Of a stretch of 64,000 bases of DNA, positions 43,857 to 53,809 are shown one piece after another. The DNA comes from VXNE01 sp965217825 (GTDB taxonomy: Bacteria > Pseudomonadota > Gammaproteobacteria > Pseudomonadales > Azotimanducaceae). The notes beneath the pieces were generated by a model that searched no databases, was not told the origin of the DNA, and was given only the letters and a program-made list of their open reading frames with translations. The position numbers and the translations under genes are program-made. Numbering within the stretch: the stretch's first letter is position 1; every line of letters begins with the position of its first letter. The stretch spans positions 3,410,001 through 3,474,000 of the forward strand of contig OZ244571.1 in assembly GCA_965217825.1 (NCBI GenBank), given 5' to 3'.

Positions 43857-46800
43857 TCACACCTTCGGGATCACGGGACCCTCGGTCAGGGCTTTCAAAA
43901 CAGGCTCCCGAATCTTGCTAAGCCACTCATCGAGTTCTTCTTCCGACTTGATCATCACTCCAGGGAGTGAGACGACTCGCGCCTTCGGTTCCAGCAGCGT
44001 AGCGGCGGACTCGAGCGCATCCTCGATCCGTGCCGGCAAGGCCTTGGACATGTTTTCCCATTCCGACAGGCCACGTTGCGAGAGCGCCTCGGCGATTGTT
44101 TGCGGCGTGTCCACCGTCGGCTTGGTCACCATTAGGAGCCCACATTCCTGGCGGATTGTGTGCTTCTGTTCTGGCGACAGCTTGCTCCAGGTCGGATCGT
44201 GGGTGAGCCGCTGTTCGCCCTTCTGCCATGCCGCCTCCCAATCCTTGTGGGCGGCATTGAGCTTTGCGCGCAGAGTTTCTGCGGCGGACGAAATCAGCGG
44301 CGGCGTTGGATCCGGGTCAGCAAGTAGCCGCCGCCCGCTGCGCAAATCGTCAAGATCGTCCTGCTGATTTACGGCGCCCAAGGCGACAAGACGTCCCGCC
44401 AGTCGCCAATTCGGCAGCCGGTCGCGGATCGTCTGCGCAGCCGCCTTCCACGCCTTGAGCTTGTCGCGCAAAGTCGTCGCATCCGCGGCCAGCGCCGCAA
44501 GCAGATCGTTGCCCAATAGGGATTCGTAGGAGGCGATGTTCGGCACCATCTCCGGCTCCGGCGCGGGCGGCTCGCCACCGGACTGTCTCGCAGCTGCATC
44601 GAGGCGCTCGAGGAGCGCCGCCAGCACCAGATGTTCCTGGTTGATCTCAAAGGCGATGCCTGCGTCGGTGAGCAGTCTGCGCACCGGCAAGCGCTGCGCA
44701 ATCGTGATGATCGTTGTCTCACCGCGGAAAGTGCATGTGCCGAACTTCTGCCGCGGCAAATCGGGAAGCGACGCCGGCTTCCCGTCGTCCCCGGTCACGC
44801 GCACCAGACCGGCATTGGCGAGGACGATGAGCGCACCATCGACGGCGTCCTGGGACCAGCCATAAGGAGAGCCAGTGAATTTCGACCGCAGGTCCGAGCC
44901 CTTTCGGCCAGGTCCTAGTTTGGCTAGCACCGCCTTGCAGACGGGATGGCCTTCGGGCGCCCCCGCGTGGTCTACCGCCTTCATGGCGTCCGGGTCCTTG
45001 CGCATCGCCCGGTCACGAACCTTGTCCCAGCCCGCATGGTCGCCGTCCACGAACTGCGGGTAGAGACGGGCGAGAGCGTTGGTGGCTCCTGCCTTCACCG
45101 CCTCGCCAGGGGTCCCTGAGATGAGCTTTCCGCCCGCTTGATACACGCGGCATTGTGCTACGGCCTCGCGAACAATCTCCTTGGCCGCCGCCAGCGCCTT
45201 GTTCGCGCGGGATTGCATTGCGGACTGGGCCTCACGCCCTGCATCCGTCTGGGGCACCCCACGCATCTGCAGAACGTGCTCGGCAGCGCGCCATATCGTG
45301 AGCGCTGCGGTTAGCTCAATATCGCGCGTGGGATGGCGCGGGATGAATTGATGGACTGAAGGGTCAGATGTTGGTGCTGCAGCGATCTCCTTTTCTACAG
45401 CGGTCAGATCTTCGTTCCACCCACTCCTGAGCCACAACGGGATACCATCAGACGGTGTTTTTTCACCAAGTCGCAGGCGGTGAATCCGCCTTTGCTGACG
45501 ACTATATCCCTGAGTCACGCTCGCCGCGCCTGCCAGGGAGGTCTCGATCGCCTCGTCGAGGAGGTCGCGTCGTGTCCGCATCATCTCTGACTGATCGGCC
45601 AGGATGTTCCTCTCCTCACTGCCATACGCGGCTTCCCATTCGGCACTCTCTTTGGTCTGCAAGCGCCATTCGCCGCCAACCTCGATCACCGCTCTATCGG
45701 CCTGAAGTTCCTGCAACAATTGAGGTACCTTGCGTCGCAGCTCATCATCTCCCGCGAGGTCGACGACCAAAAGGTCAGAAATGGTCTCCGCATTCGCGCG
45801 GACGCCGTGTTGGTCTGCCTCTGGAGCGATACGGCCAAGCATGTAAACCAACATCAGGATGCGCGCCTTCAGTTGATCGGTTTCGGGTCCACCGCGCAGC
45901 GTTTCAATGCGGTTTCGAGATTCGCCCGGCAGAAGTCCGGCGTTATACGCTTCTGTTGAGAACCTTCCATAGAGGAAGTCGACTGGAACAGCGTGACCAA
46001 GCGGCTTGTCGCCATAGCTGCGCGCCGCGTCGAGAGTAGTTCGCAACTGCCCTCTCAGCGTGCCGCCAAGCCCAGTACGATCGAGCTCGCGGAGGATACG
46101 CTCCCATACGCGGCGACGAGACGGAAGCAGAGGCCAGTCGAGGACCGCTTCATTGTCGTCCTGCACCGTGTGCGCCAGACGACTGCCGCGCAGGTGCCTG
46201 CTGATCTCGCCCGCATTCGTATTGAGCATGCTACGGATCGGCTTCTCTGAGCTCGTCTTCTTGCGAAGGACCGTCTCGCGGATGACCGCATCGACATCGG
46301 CTTCCCCGAGCGCGATCTGGACGGGAAAACGATCGAGGAGCTTCTGAAGATCCTGAACATCGCTCAGTGCTTGCTGACCGGTTGCCACCAAGAGAACGCG
46401 GCCGTCAAAACGACCAGCTAGCCGTTCTGCAATTGTCTGAATCTTCAACGTCAAGCTGGGATCCTGGCGAATGAATTGTTGTACTTCATCGAGCACGATG
46501 AGGGTCAATGGCAGTTCGGTTCGTCCCAGCATCAGCGCTCGCCGAACCATTATTTCGAGGAGGTCTACCGTTACCACGGGTGGCTCAGGAAATTGCGAGC
46601 GGAGCAGGCTGCTCAATTCTTTGGAGGAGCCAGACAGATCAGGTTTAGTCGCCAGGACCGCAGCACCAAAACGAGGAGAGAGAATAAAGTTGCGAACGTC
46701 GGTATCAAAGGTGCTTCCGAGCGACACGCGAACGCTGTCCAGGATGCCGAGATCGGCCAGCCAGAACGCCACCTGGGCCGCGCGGATATCACTCGGCAAG

Positions 46801-47279
46801 CCAACGGCCCGCAGGACGATGCCGAGCGTAGCTTCTGCCGGATCCGAGGGCCCTGTGCCAAGCGAGTCACCGGCTGCAACGACGCCACCCGATCGCTGAG
46901 CCGCAATGCGCAGTTCCTTAAGCGGCGCTGCCACCTCAGGAGGCAAATGATGGACTAGTCCTTCGGCAGTCGCCCCATCCGGAAACTTCAGATCTGTCCA
47001 TAACGCCGCGAGCATGCTTGCGAGGTGGGACTTGCCCGAGCCGTAGAAGCCGGAAATCCACGCTGCAGGAGCGCTGCTGCCGCGGCCGACAGACCCTAGG
47101 AAGGCCTCCAGGATGCGTTCGAGCCCATTGGCGTACGCGCCATCACACACGAAAGTGGTGAGCTCTCCACGAAGCGTTTCCAAGACTTCCGGAGCTGGTG
47201 GAAAGGAGGTCTTGACAACGCCCTGATTGGCCAGTCTGTACTCCGCCGGATCGGTGTGGAAAGTCTCGCGGTTTAGCAT
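43857..47279 (-). CDS. brxC: BREX ATPase BrxC
   Basis: This encodes about 1140 residues from the ATG at 47279 (MLNRETFHTDPAEYRLANQG). An upstream in-frame ATG at 47336 lies inside brxB. A P-loop GFYGSGKSHLASML at about residues 77-90, and a later LTLIVLDEVQQFIRQD as Walker B, fit the large BrxC/PglY ATPase family. The long C-terminal half is helical. BrxC is essential for BREX activity. It lies between brxB and pglX, four bp from pglX. Confidence 0.93.
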   Translation of the reverse strand: MLNRETFHTDPAEYRLANQGVVKTSFPPAPEVLETLRGELTTFVCDGAYANGLERILEAFLGSVGRGSSAPAAWISGFYGSGKSHLASMLAALWTDLKFPDGATAEGLVHHLPPEVAAPLKELRIAAQRSGGVVAAGDSLGTGPSDPAEATLGIVLRAVGLPSDIRAAQVAFWLADLGILDSVRVSLGSTFDTDVRNFILSPRFGAAVLATKPDLSGSSKELSSLLRSQFPEPPVVTVDLLEIMVRRALMLGRTELPLTLIVLDEVQQFIRQDPSLTLKIQTIAERLAGRFDGRVLLVATGQQALSDVQDLQKLLDRFPVQIALGEADVDAVIRETVLRKKTSSEKPIRSMLNTNAGEISRHLRGSRLAHTVQDDNEAVLDWPLLPSRRRVWERILRELDRTGLGGTLRGQLRTTLDAARSYGDKPLGHAVPVDFLYGRFSTEAYNAGLLPGESRNRIETLRGGPETDQLKARILMLVYMLGRIAPEADQHGVRANAETISDLLVVDLAGDDELRRKVPQLLQELQADRAVIEVGGEWRLQTKESAEWEAAYGSEERNILADQSEMMRTRRDLLDEAIETSLAGAASVTQGYSRQQRRIHRLRLGEKTPSDGIPLWLRSGWNEDLTAVEKEIAAAPTSDPSVHQFIPRHPTRDIELTAALTIWRAAEHVLQMRGVPQTDAGREAQSAMQSRANKALAAAKEIVREAVAQCRVYQAGGKLISGTPGEAVKAGATNALARLYPQFVDGDHAGWDKVRDRAMRKDPDAMKAVDHAGAPEGHPVCKAVLAKLGPGRKGSDLRSKFTGSPYGWSQDAVDGALIVLANAGLVRVTGDDGKPASLPDLPRQKFGTCTFRGETTIITIAQRLPVRRLLTDAGIAFEINQEHLVLAALLERLDAAARQSGGEPPAPEPEMVPNIASYESLLGNDLLAALAADATTLRDKLKAWKAAAQTIRDRLPNWRLAGRLVALGAVNQQDDLDDLRSGRRLLADPDPTPPLISSAAETLRAKLNAAHKDWEAAWQKGEQRLTHDPTWSKLSPEQKHTIRQECGLLMVTKPTVDTPQTIAEALSQRGLSEWENMSKALPARIEDALESAATLLEPKARVVSLPGVMIKSEEELDEWLSKIREPVLKALTEGPVIPKV

Positions 47280-47290
47280 GTTCTCGGCCC

Positions 47291-47836
47291 TCAAAATGCG
47301 CTGTCGGCGGGAATAGGAATGGCGTGATAGTTCCATCCGTCTCGTCCATCGAGCAGACGGTAGACGCCAGCGGAGTGCTTACCGGGGAAGCCGACTAGCA
47401 GTCGCCCGGGAATGAAGTCCGTAATGCGGCTGATCAAAGTTGAGACTCGCGCGATTCCGAACAGCGCCCCGCACCCGTCAATGACAAGAACATCATTGGT
47501 GGTGCAAGCGCTCAAGGTTTGCGTCACTTCGTCTATTAGGCTGCCCTCTATTTCGGGAAGAAGCCCTCTAAGTTCCGCTGGCTGCTCGACCAATGGCTCG
47601 AAGAATTCATGTCGCTCGATCCAGGTTCCGAACCACTTCGAGAGAGAAAGCCGTCTCCAGCCATGCCCGGCCTTCCGCGTCGCGTCCTCGAACTCCGCAA
47701 GCCGGCCGGTGAAACGTCTTTGCAGCGATTTGTCGTACCAGACAATCCAGACGCGGCCCGCGGGAGGCGTGTCTGCTGCCCAGGGCAGCTGGACCTGCTT
47801 GGTGTATGCGGCGAAGATGTCTTCAAACGTGTTCAA
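47291..47836 (-). CDS. brxB: BREX protein BrxB (DUF1788)
   Basis: This encodes 181 residues starting MNTFEDIFAAYTKQVQLPWA. RVWIVWYDKSLQRRFTGRL and VLVIDGCGALFGIARVSTLI with GRLLVGFPGKHSAGVYRLLD are typical of DUF1788. It starts inside the end of brxA. It is a core BREX type 1 component of unknown biochemical role. Confidence 0.9.
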   Translation of the reverse strand: MNTFEDIFAAYTKQVQLPWAADTPPAGRVWIVWYDKSLQRRFTGRLAEFEDATRKAGHGWRRLSLSKWFGTWIERHEFFEPLVEQPAELRGLLPEIEGSLIDEVTQTLSACTTNDVLVIDGCGALFGIARVSTLISRITDFIPGRLLVGFPGKHSAGVYRLLDGRDGWNYHAIPIPADSAF

Positions 47837-48665
47837 GTTCCGGCACCCCCAAAGCGCCCGCCATAGGCTGGCGAACGGATATTTCAGTCACATCTCCCGC
47901 TGAGCGGACACGGGCCAAGCCAATGGATTCGGCCCGCCGCAACGCGTCGAGCGCCTGTTCTGGCCCGAGGTCCAAGACCCTCATCCAGCCGGAGCTTAGG
48001 ATTGCCGGGCCCCCGAAGCCGCAGGCTGTCGCGATAAGTGCCGCGAAAGCGACTGTCGCTGGAGTGGGCATCACTCGTTGTCGCAGTTTCTTCACCGCTC
48101 CGTTCAGATGACCGCATTGGGTCCATGATGAAGCACAGTTCTGAGCCAGCGACCGAAGCGTCTTCTCACTGAACCGTTCGGGAAATGTGGCGAGTAACGC
48201 ATCTTGAAGCCACGGGTACCGAAGACTTTGGCCCACTGAACCAGACATGATCGCGGGCGCTGTTTCTCTCAGAAGGGGGTCACGAGCCAAGGCTACGAGC
48301 AAGGCCTGCAAGCGGCGTCCCTGTACGTCGATTGGCCAGATATTCAGGAGCGCTTTTGTCAAAGGCGGCTGGTCCAGGAGGCCGTACAAGGAAGCCAGGT
48401 GACTGAATGTCAGCCGTCTTGTGTTGCTAGTCGACTTGCCCATTGCGTTTTCATCTATCGCAGCCGTCCGAAATTCTGCAGGCAGTGATGCTCCGGTACT
48501 AATCAAGGCTCCCAGCTCACGAAACATCATTGTCTTGGATTGATGCGCCCCGCCACCTGAGAACTTCATTCCGAACAAAGAGATTTTGCGGTCTTCGGCT
48601 CGTAGGCCCCACCAAAGTGATTTCCTTAGTTCGGCTAAAGTGACCGGTCCGTCTTCGCTCGCCAT
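47823..48665 (-). CDS. brxA: BREX protein BrxA (DUF1819)
   Basis: This encodes about 280 residues from the ATG at 48665 (MASEDGPVTLAELRKSLWWG). The frame extends to 48854 but the extra part crosses the tRNA-Ser gene. The sequence is helical and contains TRRLTFSHLASLYGLLDQPP and LLVALARDPLLRET. This fits DUF1819/BrxA, a small DNA-binding BREX protein. It is the first gene of the operon, 13 bp after tRNA-Ser, so its promoter must lie in or before the tRNA gene or its processing region. Confidence 0.85.
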   Translation of the reverse strand: MASEDGPVTLAELRKSLWWGLRAEDRKISLFGMKFSGGGAHQSKTMMFRELGALISTGASLPAEFRTAAIDENAMGKSTSNTRRLTFSHLASLYGLLDQPPLTKALLNIWPIDVQGRRLQALLVALARDPLLRETAPAIMSGSVGQSLRYPWLQDALLATFPERFSEKTLRSLAQNCASSWTQCGHLNGAVKKLRQRVMPTPATVAFAALIATACGFGGPAILSSGWMRVLDLGPEQALDALRRAESIGLARVRSAGDVTEISVRQPMAGALGVPELEHV

Positions 48666-48678
48666 ATCAGTCCTTGTG

Positions 48679-48770
48679 TGGCGGAGAGGGAGGGATTCGA
48701 ACCCTCGATGAGCTTTCAACCCATACTCCCTTAGCAGGGGAGCGCCTTCAGCCGCTCGGCCACCTCTCCG
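48679..48770 (-). tRNA. tRNA-Ser (anticodon GCT)
   Basis: The minus strand gives a 92-nt tRNA with acceptor CGGAGAGG..., a long variable arm as in serine tRNAs, anticodon arm CTCCC-CTGCTAA-GGGAG (anticodon GCT), T-arm with GGTTCGAATCC, and encoded CCA. A decayed copy lies at 55276-55381. Confidence 0.94.
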
Positions 48771-48795
48771 GGGCGGAAATTGTAGCACCGGGCCG

Positions 48796-48931
48796 TCAGT
48801 CCTTGGCGGGCGGGTCGGACAGGTCGAACACGGAGTGGATCGCGCGGACGGCAAGCTCCAGGTAGCGCTCGTCGACCACGACGGAGATCTTGATCTCGGA
48901 GGTTGAGATCATGCGGATGTTGATGTTGTCT
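48796..48931 (-). pseudogene. Detached 3' tail of lysC
   Basis: These 136 bp encode the last 44 codons and stop of aspartate kinase, in frame and without internal stops. Compared with the tail of the intact lysC at 55408-55543 there are about ten differences. All but one fall in third codon positions and look silent; the exception changes the third-last residue from Val to Ala. Identity is complete over the last 27 bp (48905-48931), then ends abruptly. Confidence 0.85.
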
Positions 48932-49013
48932 CAGCCGCCCCTCCATTTACGATCAGCTATACGCGGACTGGCGGCCGATCCCGCTTTCGGCGCCGAACCG
49001 TCCGCTAGAGGTC

Positions 49014-51353
49014 CTAGTCGCCTTGTCGTTCCTCGGCAACTCCCGACCCCACGGAAAGCAAGTCGTCGCGTACCAGGAACCGCTTCCGTTCGCCTTCCTC
49101 GGGCAAGAAGCACGACTGAATGGCAGGAGGGATCGGAATGTACACCTGGTTCGCCACGAAGATCGTGCATGTAGGGAACCGTCCGCCGCCCGGCTCATCC
49201 GAAATCACCCTGCGCGCCTCCAGGTCGTAGTACAGCCCGTACTCCGCGGTTCTGTGCCCGAAGATGAATAACACTCTCTGCCCACCCCATACGATCGACG
49301 TCGTGTGCGGCTGAAGAAAGAACTCGGCTCGGTCCTCTCTTGCCTTTCGACCCAACGCCAAAAAGCACCTGTATCCGGCCAGCCCCGGTTCCGAATCCGG
49401 GATCGTCAACAGCTTCGCGTTGCACGAAACGTCGGATCTGCTGATCGCGGGCAGAGGCTCGAGCGTTGCCTCCTCGCTACTCTCGTTGCCGCCGAGCACG
49501 GCCTGATTGGCAGCGACGTCTGGAAGTACTTCCCCCATCCTCGCAGCCGACGCCGAGTCCAACACCTGAACGTCGCGACGCGACACGCCCATCGTCCGTT
49601 CTATAGCTTCCGCCACGCCCATTCGGTCATTTCGGACATCTTCCCAGAATGCCAGCTCAGGAAATTCCTCGATGTCCTCTCTTTCGTACTCGAACGGCTC
49701 GCGCCTCGTTCGGATCATCTGTAAGAAGGCTGTCGTTCCGTGAGTCTGGCTACTCGGCACGTACTTAGCGACCCGCTGAAAAACCACGTTACGCACAAAA
49801 TCCACGACCATCGGCCCGAACGCCGAGTACTCGTTCTCGAACAGACCAACCATCACGTCAACCGCACTCAGATCTCGTTCGACCGTTATGTCGACCTCCC
49901 CGTTGGACTTCTCCACAAACACCGGGATTCGATGGCTCACGTGGCCGAACTGGACTTTAGAGGGCAACAGGTAGTCGTTCTTAAGGACGTATTCGACCCG
50001 GAACAGGATCGCTTTTTCCGACGGCTCATTGCTAGGCAAAACCTCCGTCACCTGCGGCTGGTCTACGACCTCTGAGACATGGTCCTTGCAGAACCTCTCG
50101 ATGTATTCCCGTTCACAACGCCTGCGGGGGTCATACCTGGCGAATACAAGTAGTGGCGACTCCTCGCTGGCCAACTGCCCGATCAACCCTCGGTCCGTGC
50201 CGGCGTAGGTACGATACTCCCTCTCCGGATCTGCGCGAACCGAGCCAAGCTCCTCACGTTCTTCGCCTTGCATCGCGATGCGTAGACGATCGCACATTTC
50301 GTACCTCGAACGGCCGACCACCCAGCGCATGAATGCCGTGCTAGCGTCGCTTTCGGGCCTCTCGGACAGCAGTTGCGACACGATTTCATCCACATCGACC
50401 AGCATTGACTGAATGAGTTGCATGCTCGCCGACGTCAGCGCTTCACGGCCGGCCGTCGGGAACAGATCCATTAGATTTACGACGCCTCCGAACTCGTAGG
50501 CCGTCGCCACGCCAACCGTTGCCAGTCCGAAACCGTTTCGATATGTCCGCAACCCGCTCGCGTCGCTCTTCAGGGTCATCGAGCCGACCATCTCGCGCCC
50601 CGACCAGATGATGTCCTTCAGATCGATCCAAACCACCCCGTTCTGCGCCACCACGATTTCCACACGCGCAGCGAGCCGGTTCGCCGACTCCTTCCCCTCA
50701 TGACGCCACGACGCCGCCGGCGGCGCCACAAGCGCGTTCGTGTCTCGACCACTCTCTTTCGTCCCATTGACGTAGACCGGAACATCTAGGAGTGACACGA
50801 AATCCGATATGTAACTTCGACCCGCCTCCACGTCCAACCGACTTTCCGCCCCGAGATACGCCGTTACCTTCGTACCTGGTTCGCCTCTCGTCTCCAGTGG
50901 CGTCAAGTCGATGCACTCCTGGTTGATCGAGAGGTCCGCCTTCGCAACGCTACTCCGCGACCGCTCGCCCGTCTTCGCGCTCTCCGTCTCAACAACGAGC
51001 CGCTCTGCTATCCCGAAGTTGGCCATCGCGCCAATGCCGAACGTCCCCACCACGCCGGCCTCTCGGGCATCCTCATTGTTCTTCCCGCTGTTCCCCGCGT
51101 ACCAGTAGTTTTGCTCCAATTCCTCCGGTGTCATCCCGTTTCCGTTATCACTTACCGTAACCCTGTCGCCGTCGATCTGTACTTTGATCACCGGACAGAA
51201 CTCGGCATCCGTCCGCTTTCTCATCAGGATCGCGTCGAACGCGTTCTGGACATTCTCGCGGAGAAGCGACAGCGATGATTGGTATATGTCTCGAGCGAAT
51301 AGCTCAATCACCCGCTCGCTTTTCACTTGTAGCGGTATCTTCCTTCGATGCAT
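49014..51353 (-). CDS. Hsp90-like GHKL ATPase protein
   Basis: This encodes about 779 residues from the ATG at 51353 (MHRRKIPLQVKSERVIELFA), preceded by GAGTAGG. An in-frame start at 51377 overlaps the upstream gene. The Bergerat ATP-binding fold shows the N-box LRENVQNAFDAI (about 31-42), VSDNGNGMTPEE (67-78) and GTFGIGAMANFG (103-114). The middle domain (GFGLATVGVATAYEFGG, then DLFPTAGREAL) is HtpG-like. The C-terminal third is unlike HtpG. It lies one base after the end of the phosphoesterase gene, so the two proteins are probably made together. A chaperone-like or nucleic-acid sensing role is possible but unproven. Confidence 0.8.
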   Translation of the reverse strand: MHRRKIPLQVKSERVIELFARDIYQSSLSLLRENVQNAFDAILMRKRTDAEFCPVIKVQIDGDRVTVSDNGNGMTPEELEQNYWYAGNSGKNNEDAREAGVVGTFGIGAMANFGIAERLVVETESAKTGERSRSSVAKADLSINQECIDLTPLETRGEPGTKVTAYLGAESRLDVEAGRSYISDFVSLLDVPVYVNGTKESGRDTNALVAPPAASWRHEGKESANRLAARVEIVVAQNGVVWIDLKDIIWSGREMVGSMTLKSDASGLRTYRNGFGLATVGVATAYEFGGVVNLMDLFPTAGREALTSASMQLIQSMLVDVDEIVSQLLSERPESDASTAFMRWVVGRSRYEMCDRLRIAMQGEEREELGSVRADPEREYRTYAGTDRGLIGQLASEESPLLVFARYDPRRRCEREYIERFCKDHVSEVVDQPQVTEVLPSNEPSEKAILFRVEYVLKNDYLLPSKVQFGHVSHRIPVFVEKSNGEVDITVERDLSAVDVMVGLFENEYSAFGPMVVDFVRNVVFQRVAKYVPSSQTHGTTAFLQMIRTRREPFEYEREDIEEFPELAFWEDVRNDRMGVAEAIERTMGVSRRDVQVLDSASAARMGEVLPDVAANQAVLGGNESSEEATLEPLPAISRSDVSCNAKLLTIPDSEPGLAGYRCFLALGRKAREDRAEFFLQPHTTSIVWGGQRVLFIFGHRTAEYGLYYDLEARRVISDEPGGGRFPTCTIFVANQVYIPIPPAIQSCFLPEEGERKRFLVRDDLLSVGSGVAEERQGD

Positions 51354-51354
51354 C

Positions 51355-52130
51355 CTACTCTCTGCCGATTGCCGCAAGGCGCTTCAGCCTTTCCTTCATT
51401 TCACGCTGGATATGCTCTGCGAGAGCGGGTCCGCCCGGTTCGACCAGACGCGCCATTGCTTCTTCGATTCTCCCGGTGCGTGCCAGCGCGTCGACGAGCT
51501 TGACCCGCTCGTCTGCCGTCCTCGGTTCTCCTAATACCTTCGTTACCTTCTCCCATTGCTCCGACTCCTCCGCGGCTTGAATCAACAAACTCCGGCCGTA
51601 TGGGTCTTCTTCGCAACCGCCACCCTCGAGGATTTCCAGCGCCTTTTCAGCCCGGCCGGAACGCAACTCACCCTCGGCACTCAGGATCAACCCAGCCGTT
51701 CGCGATTTGTCCGGACTCAACGGCACCTCCCCGCTCCCATCAATCGGCGTCAGCCGCATTCGCACGACACCTTCGCCGAATCGCGACACGCCAGAACTCA
51801 CCGCGAAGTGATTTCCCCGGGTCATCTCGCGAACATGGACGAGCGCTTCGCTATAGTCGTCCGATACGACGACAACGTTGTACTGCCGGTCAACGCCGCG
51901 CGGAAGGTCCCTCGATCCGGCACACAACGACCCTGCGGACACCACCGCCATCTCCCTTTCTCCCGGTACGTGCACGTAGTGCGAACCGATCTCGGCAAAG
52001 TGCTGATGACCGTGAAGACCAAGTTGGAATCCATGCCCGATCAGCTCGTACACCGAGTTGATCGCTAGGTAGTTCTTGTCCGTATAAGGACGAGCCTTGG
52101 AATCGAGGCTGGGTTGGAGCGGGCCGATCA
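51355..52130 (-). pseudogene. C-terminal part of the metallophosphoesterase gene
   Basis: The frame continues the phosphoesterase after the insertion sequence. IGPLQPSLDSKARPYT and YELIGHGFQLGLHGHQHFAE supply the last metal-binding GHxH motif. This is followed by about 190 residues of mixed and helical sequence (AEGELRSGRAEKALEILEGG and later VKLVDALARTGRIEEAMARL), which look like TPR-type helices. Joining 53810 directly to 52130 keeps the reading frame, so the original gene was continuous. Confidence 0.8.
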
Positions 52131-53809
52131 TTGTCTCACACGCCTCGCCGGGCGACAAAAAATGGCCGATCCCGGACGATCCCGGATGGGTCCCGGCCCA
52201 TCTCGCCCTCCGCGGGCGCTTCCCGGCGCCCGTTTCGCCGGACAATCTGCCGTTTCGGAGCGGACGGGCAAGGGGCGCCCGCCGGTTTTCCGAACCGGTC
52301 CGCGACAACGGGCGATCGGGGGCGTCAGACAGGTTTGGGCCGCAGCCGAACGAGGCGCATCAGGTTGTGCGCGAACACCGCCGACTGCACGTAGGCCTTG
52401 AAGCGCGGCAGGCCGCGCCAGCGGCAGAGGCCGAGGCCGAAGCACCGCTTCAGGTACGAGATGCCCGCCTCGATGCCGGCGCGGAAGCGCTTCAGCCGCG
52501 CGTACAGCCACGACGACGGGGTCATGTCCGCGACCTTGATGCCGCGCTTCTTGTTGAACACGACATGCGCCACCCCCAAGTCCTTCGCCTCCTTCAGGTT
52601 CCCGCGCGACGCGTAGCCGCCGTCGAACGCCGCCCGCGACGGCGCCGCGCCGTAGTGCTCGACATGCCGCTCCACCATCGGCAGGCAGCGCGCGCTGTCA
52701 GCCGGATTGCCGTCCTCCACCACCGCGTCCAGCACCAGCCCGCTGCGCCCGGTGGTGAAGTTGACCTTGTGCCCGTAGTGCGTCTTGCGCCCGCCCTTGC
52801 GGATGATGTCCGTGTGCGGCTCGAACAGGCTCACAATCTTCTCCGCCGCCGGCACCGTCTCGCCCTCGAACACCCGCCGCGTCGTCTGATCCACCACGCG
52901 GGCGAGCAGATCGCCGTATTCGGCGGCGGTCTCCGCCCACGCCCGCGCCCAGGGCGTCCCCGCCGCCGACACCGCCGGCAGCGCCGCCTCGACATAGCCG
53001 ACCGTCCGCGCCAGCAGCCGCAGCAGCTTGCGGTAGGTCCGCGCCCGCTTCGCCGCGCCGCGTTGCGACCCGATCTCCAGGGCGCGTCGCTTCGCCGCAC
53101 GGCGGTGATCGTGGAAGCGCACCGCGTCCGCCCCAGCTCCTTGCGCGCCGCGACCAGCAGCCGCGTCAGCACGCGCACGCCGTCGCGCAGCAGCTGGCTG
53201 TCCGAAGGCTCCAGAATGTGCGTATGGGTCACCGTGCTGTCGACGCGGACTTGATCCCCCGGCTCGACCTTCTCGTCGCGCGCCGCGCCCAGCAAGCAGC
53301 GGTTGATGCGCTCCCAGGTCTCGGCGCGGATCGAGCCGATGGTCGACTGCAGCGCCGATTTGCCCGGCAGCCGCCCCGCCTCCACCCGCGCGAAGCGCCG
53401 CGCCGAAAGCGAGTCCCGCAGCGCGAACTCCAGGCCCCGGTACGTCTCCTGGCGCAGATGCTTGAGCACCGCGCAGCGCAGCACCGTCTCGCAGCTCAGG
53501 CCGCGGCGGCCGCGCCCCGACCCCGACCGCGCGCCGAGGTCGGCGGCGATCTCGGCGAGCAGCTCCGGGTGCGCGTCCAGCCACGCGGACGCCCGCTCCA
53601 GCTCGACGGCGACGGGGTGGTCCACGGCTTGCGGATCGAATAAGCTTGTTTGCGCGTTGCGTTTTTCGCGCATTCGCACCTCCGGCGTTTTGGCTTTTCC
53701 AATGTTTTCATTGGGTTACGAAAACAGAGGATATCCGAAACGCCGGTTCAAAGCCACTCTTTTCGCTATTTTCTCCAATATAATCAATGCGTTGAGAGTT
53801 TTCGGACAA
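52131..53809 (-). mobile_element. ISNCY-like insertion sequence
   Basis: About 1.68 kb containing one frameshifted transposase. The proposed ends begin TTGTCTCACAC (left) and TTGTCCGAAAAC (right, minus strand), a weak inverted repeat, so the borders are approximate. Removing exactly this segment restores an open phosphoesterase gene. No clear target duplication is seen. Confidence 0.65.
52325..53679 (-). pseudogene. Frameshifted ISNCY-like transposase
   Basis: The N-terminal frame starts MRMREKRNAQTSLFDPQAVD and continues through GRRGLSCETVLRCAVLKHLR and RVDSTVTHTHILEPSD to about 53130. The C-terminal frame then takes over with DQTTRRVFEGETVPAAEK, HYGHKVNFTTG, AAFDGGYASRGNLKEAKDL and KRFRAGIEAGISYLKRCFG. 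A missing G in a G-run near 53131 changes the frame. The catalytic Asp and Glu positions are present in the two pieces. The family call (ISNCY, ISDol1-like) is from memory of the sequence pattern. Confidence 0.7.

Larger units (their letters stand above)
48679..48931 (-). repeat. Left copy of the lysC-tail/tRNA-Ser direct repeat
   Basis: This segment, intact tRNA-Ser plus lysC tail, is repeated in direct orientation at 55276-55543. The two copies enclose an island of about 6.3 kb. The 27-bp perfect block 48905-48931 equals 55517-55543 and marks the probable crossover. Confidence 0.85.
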
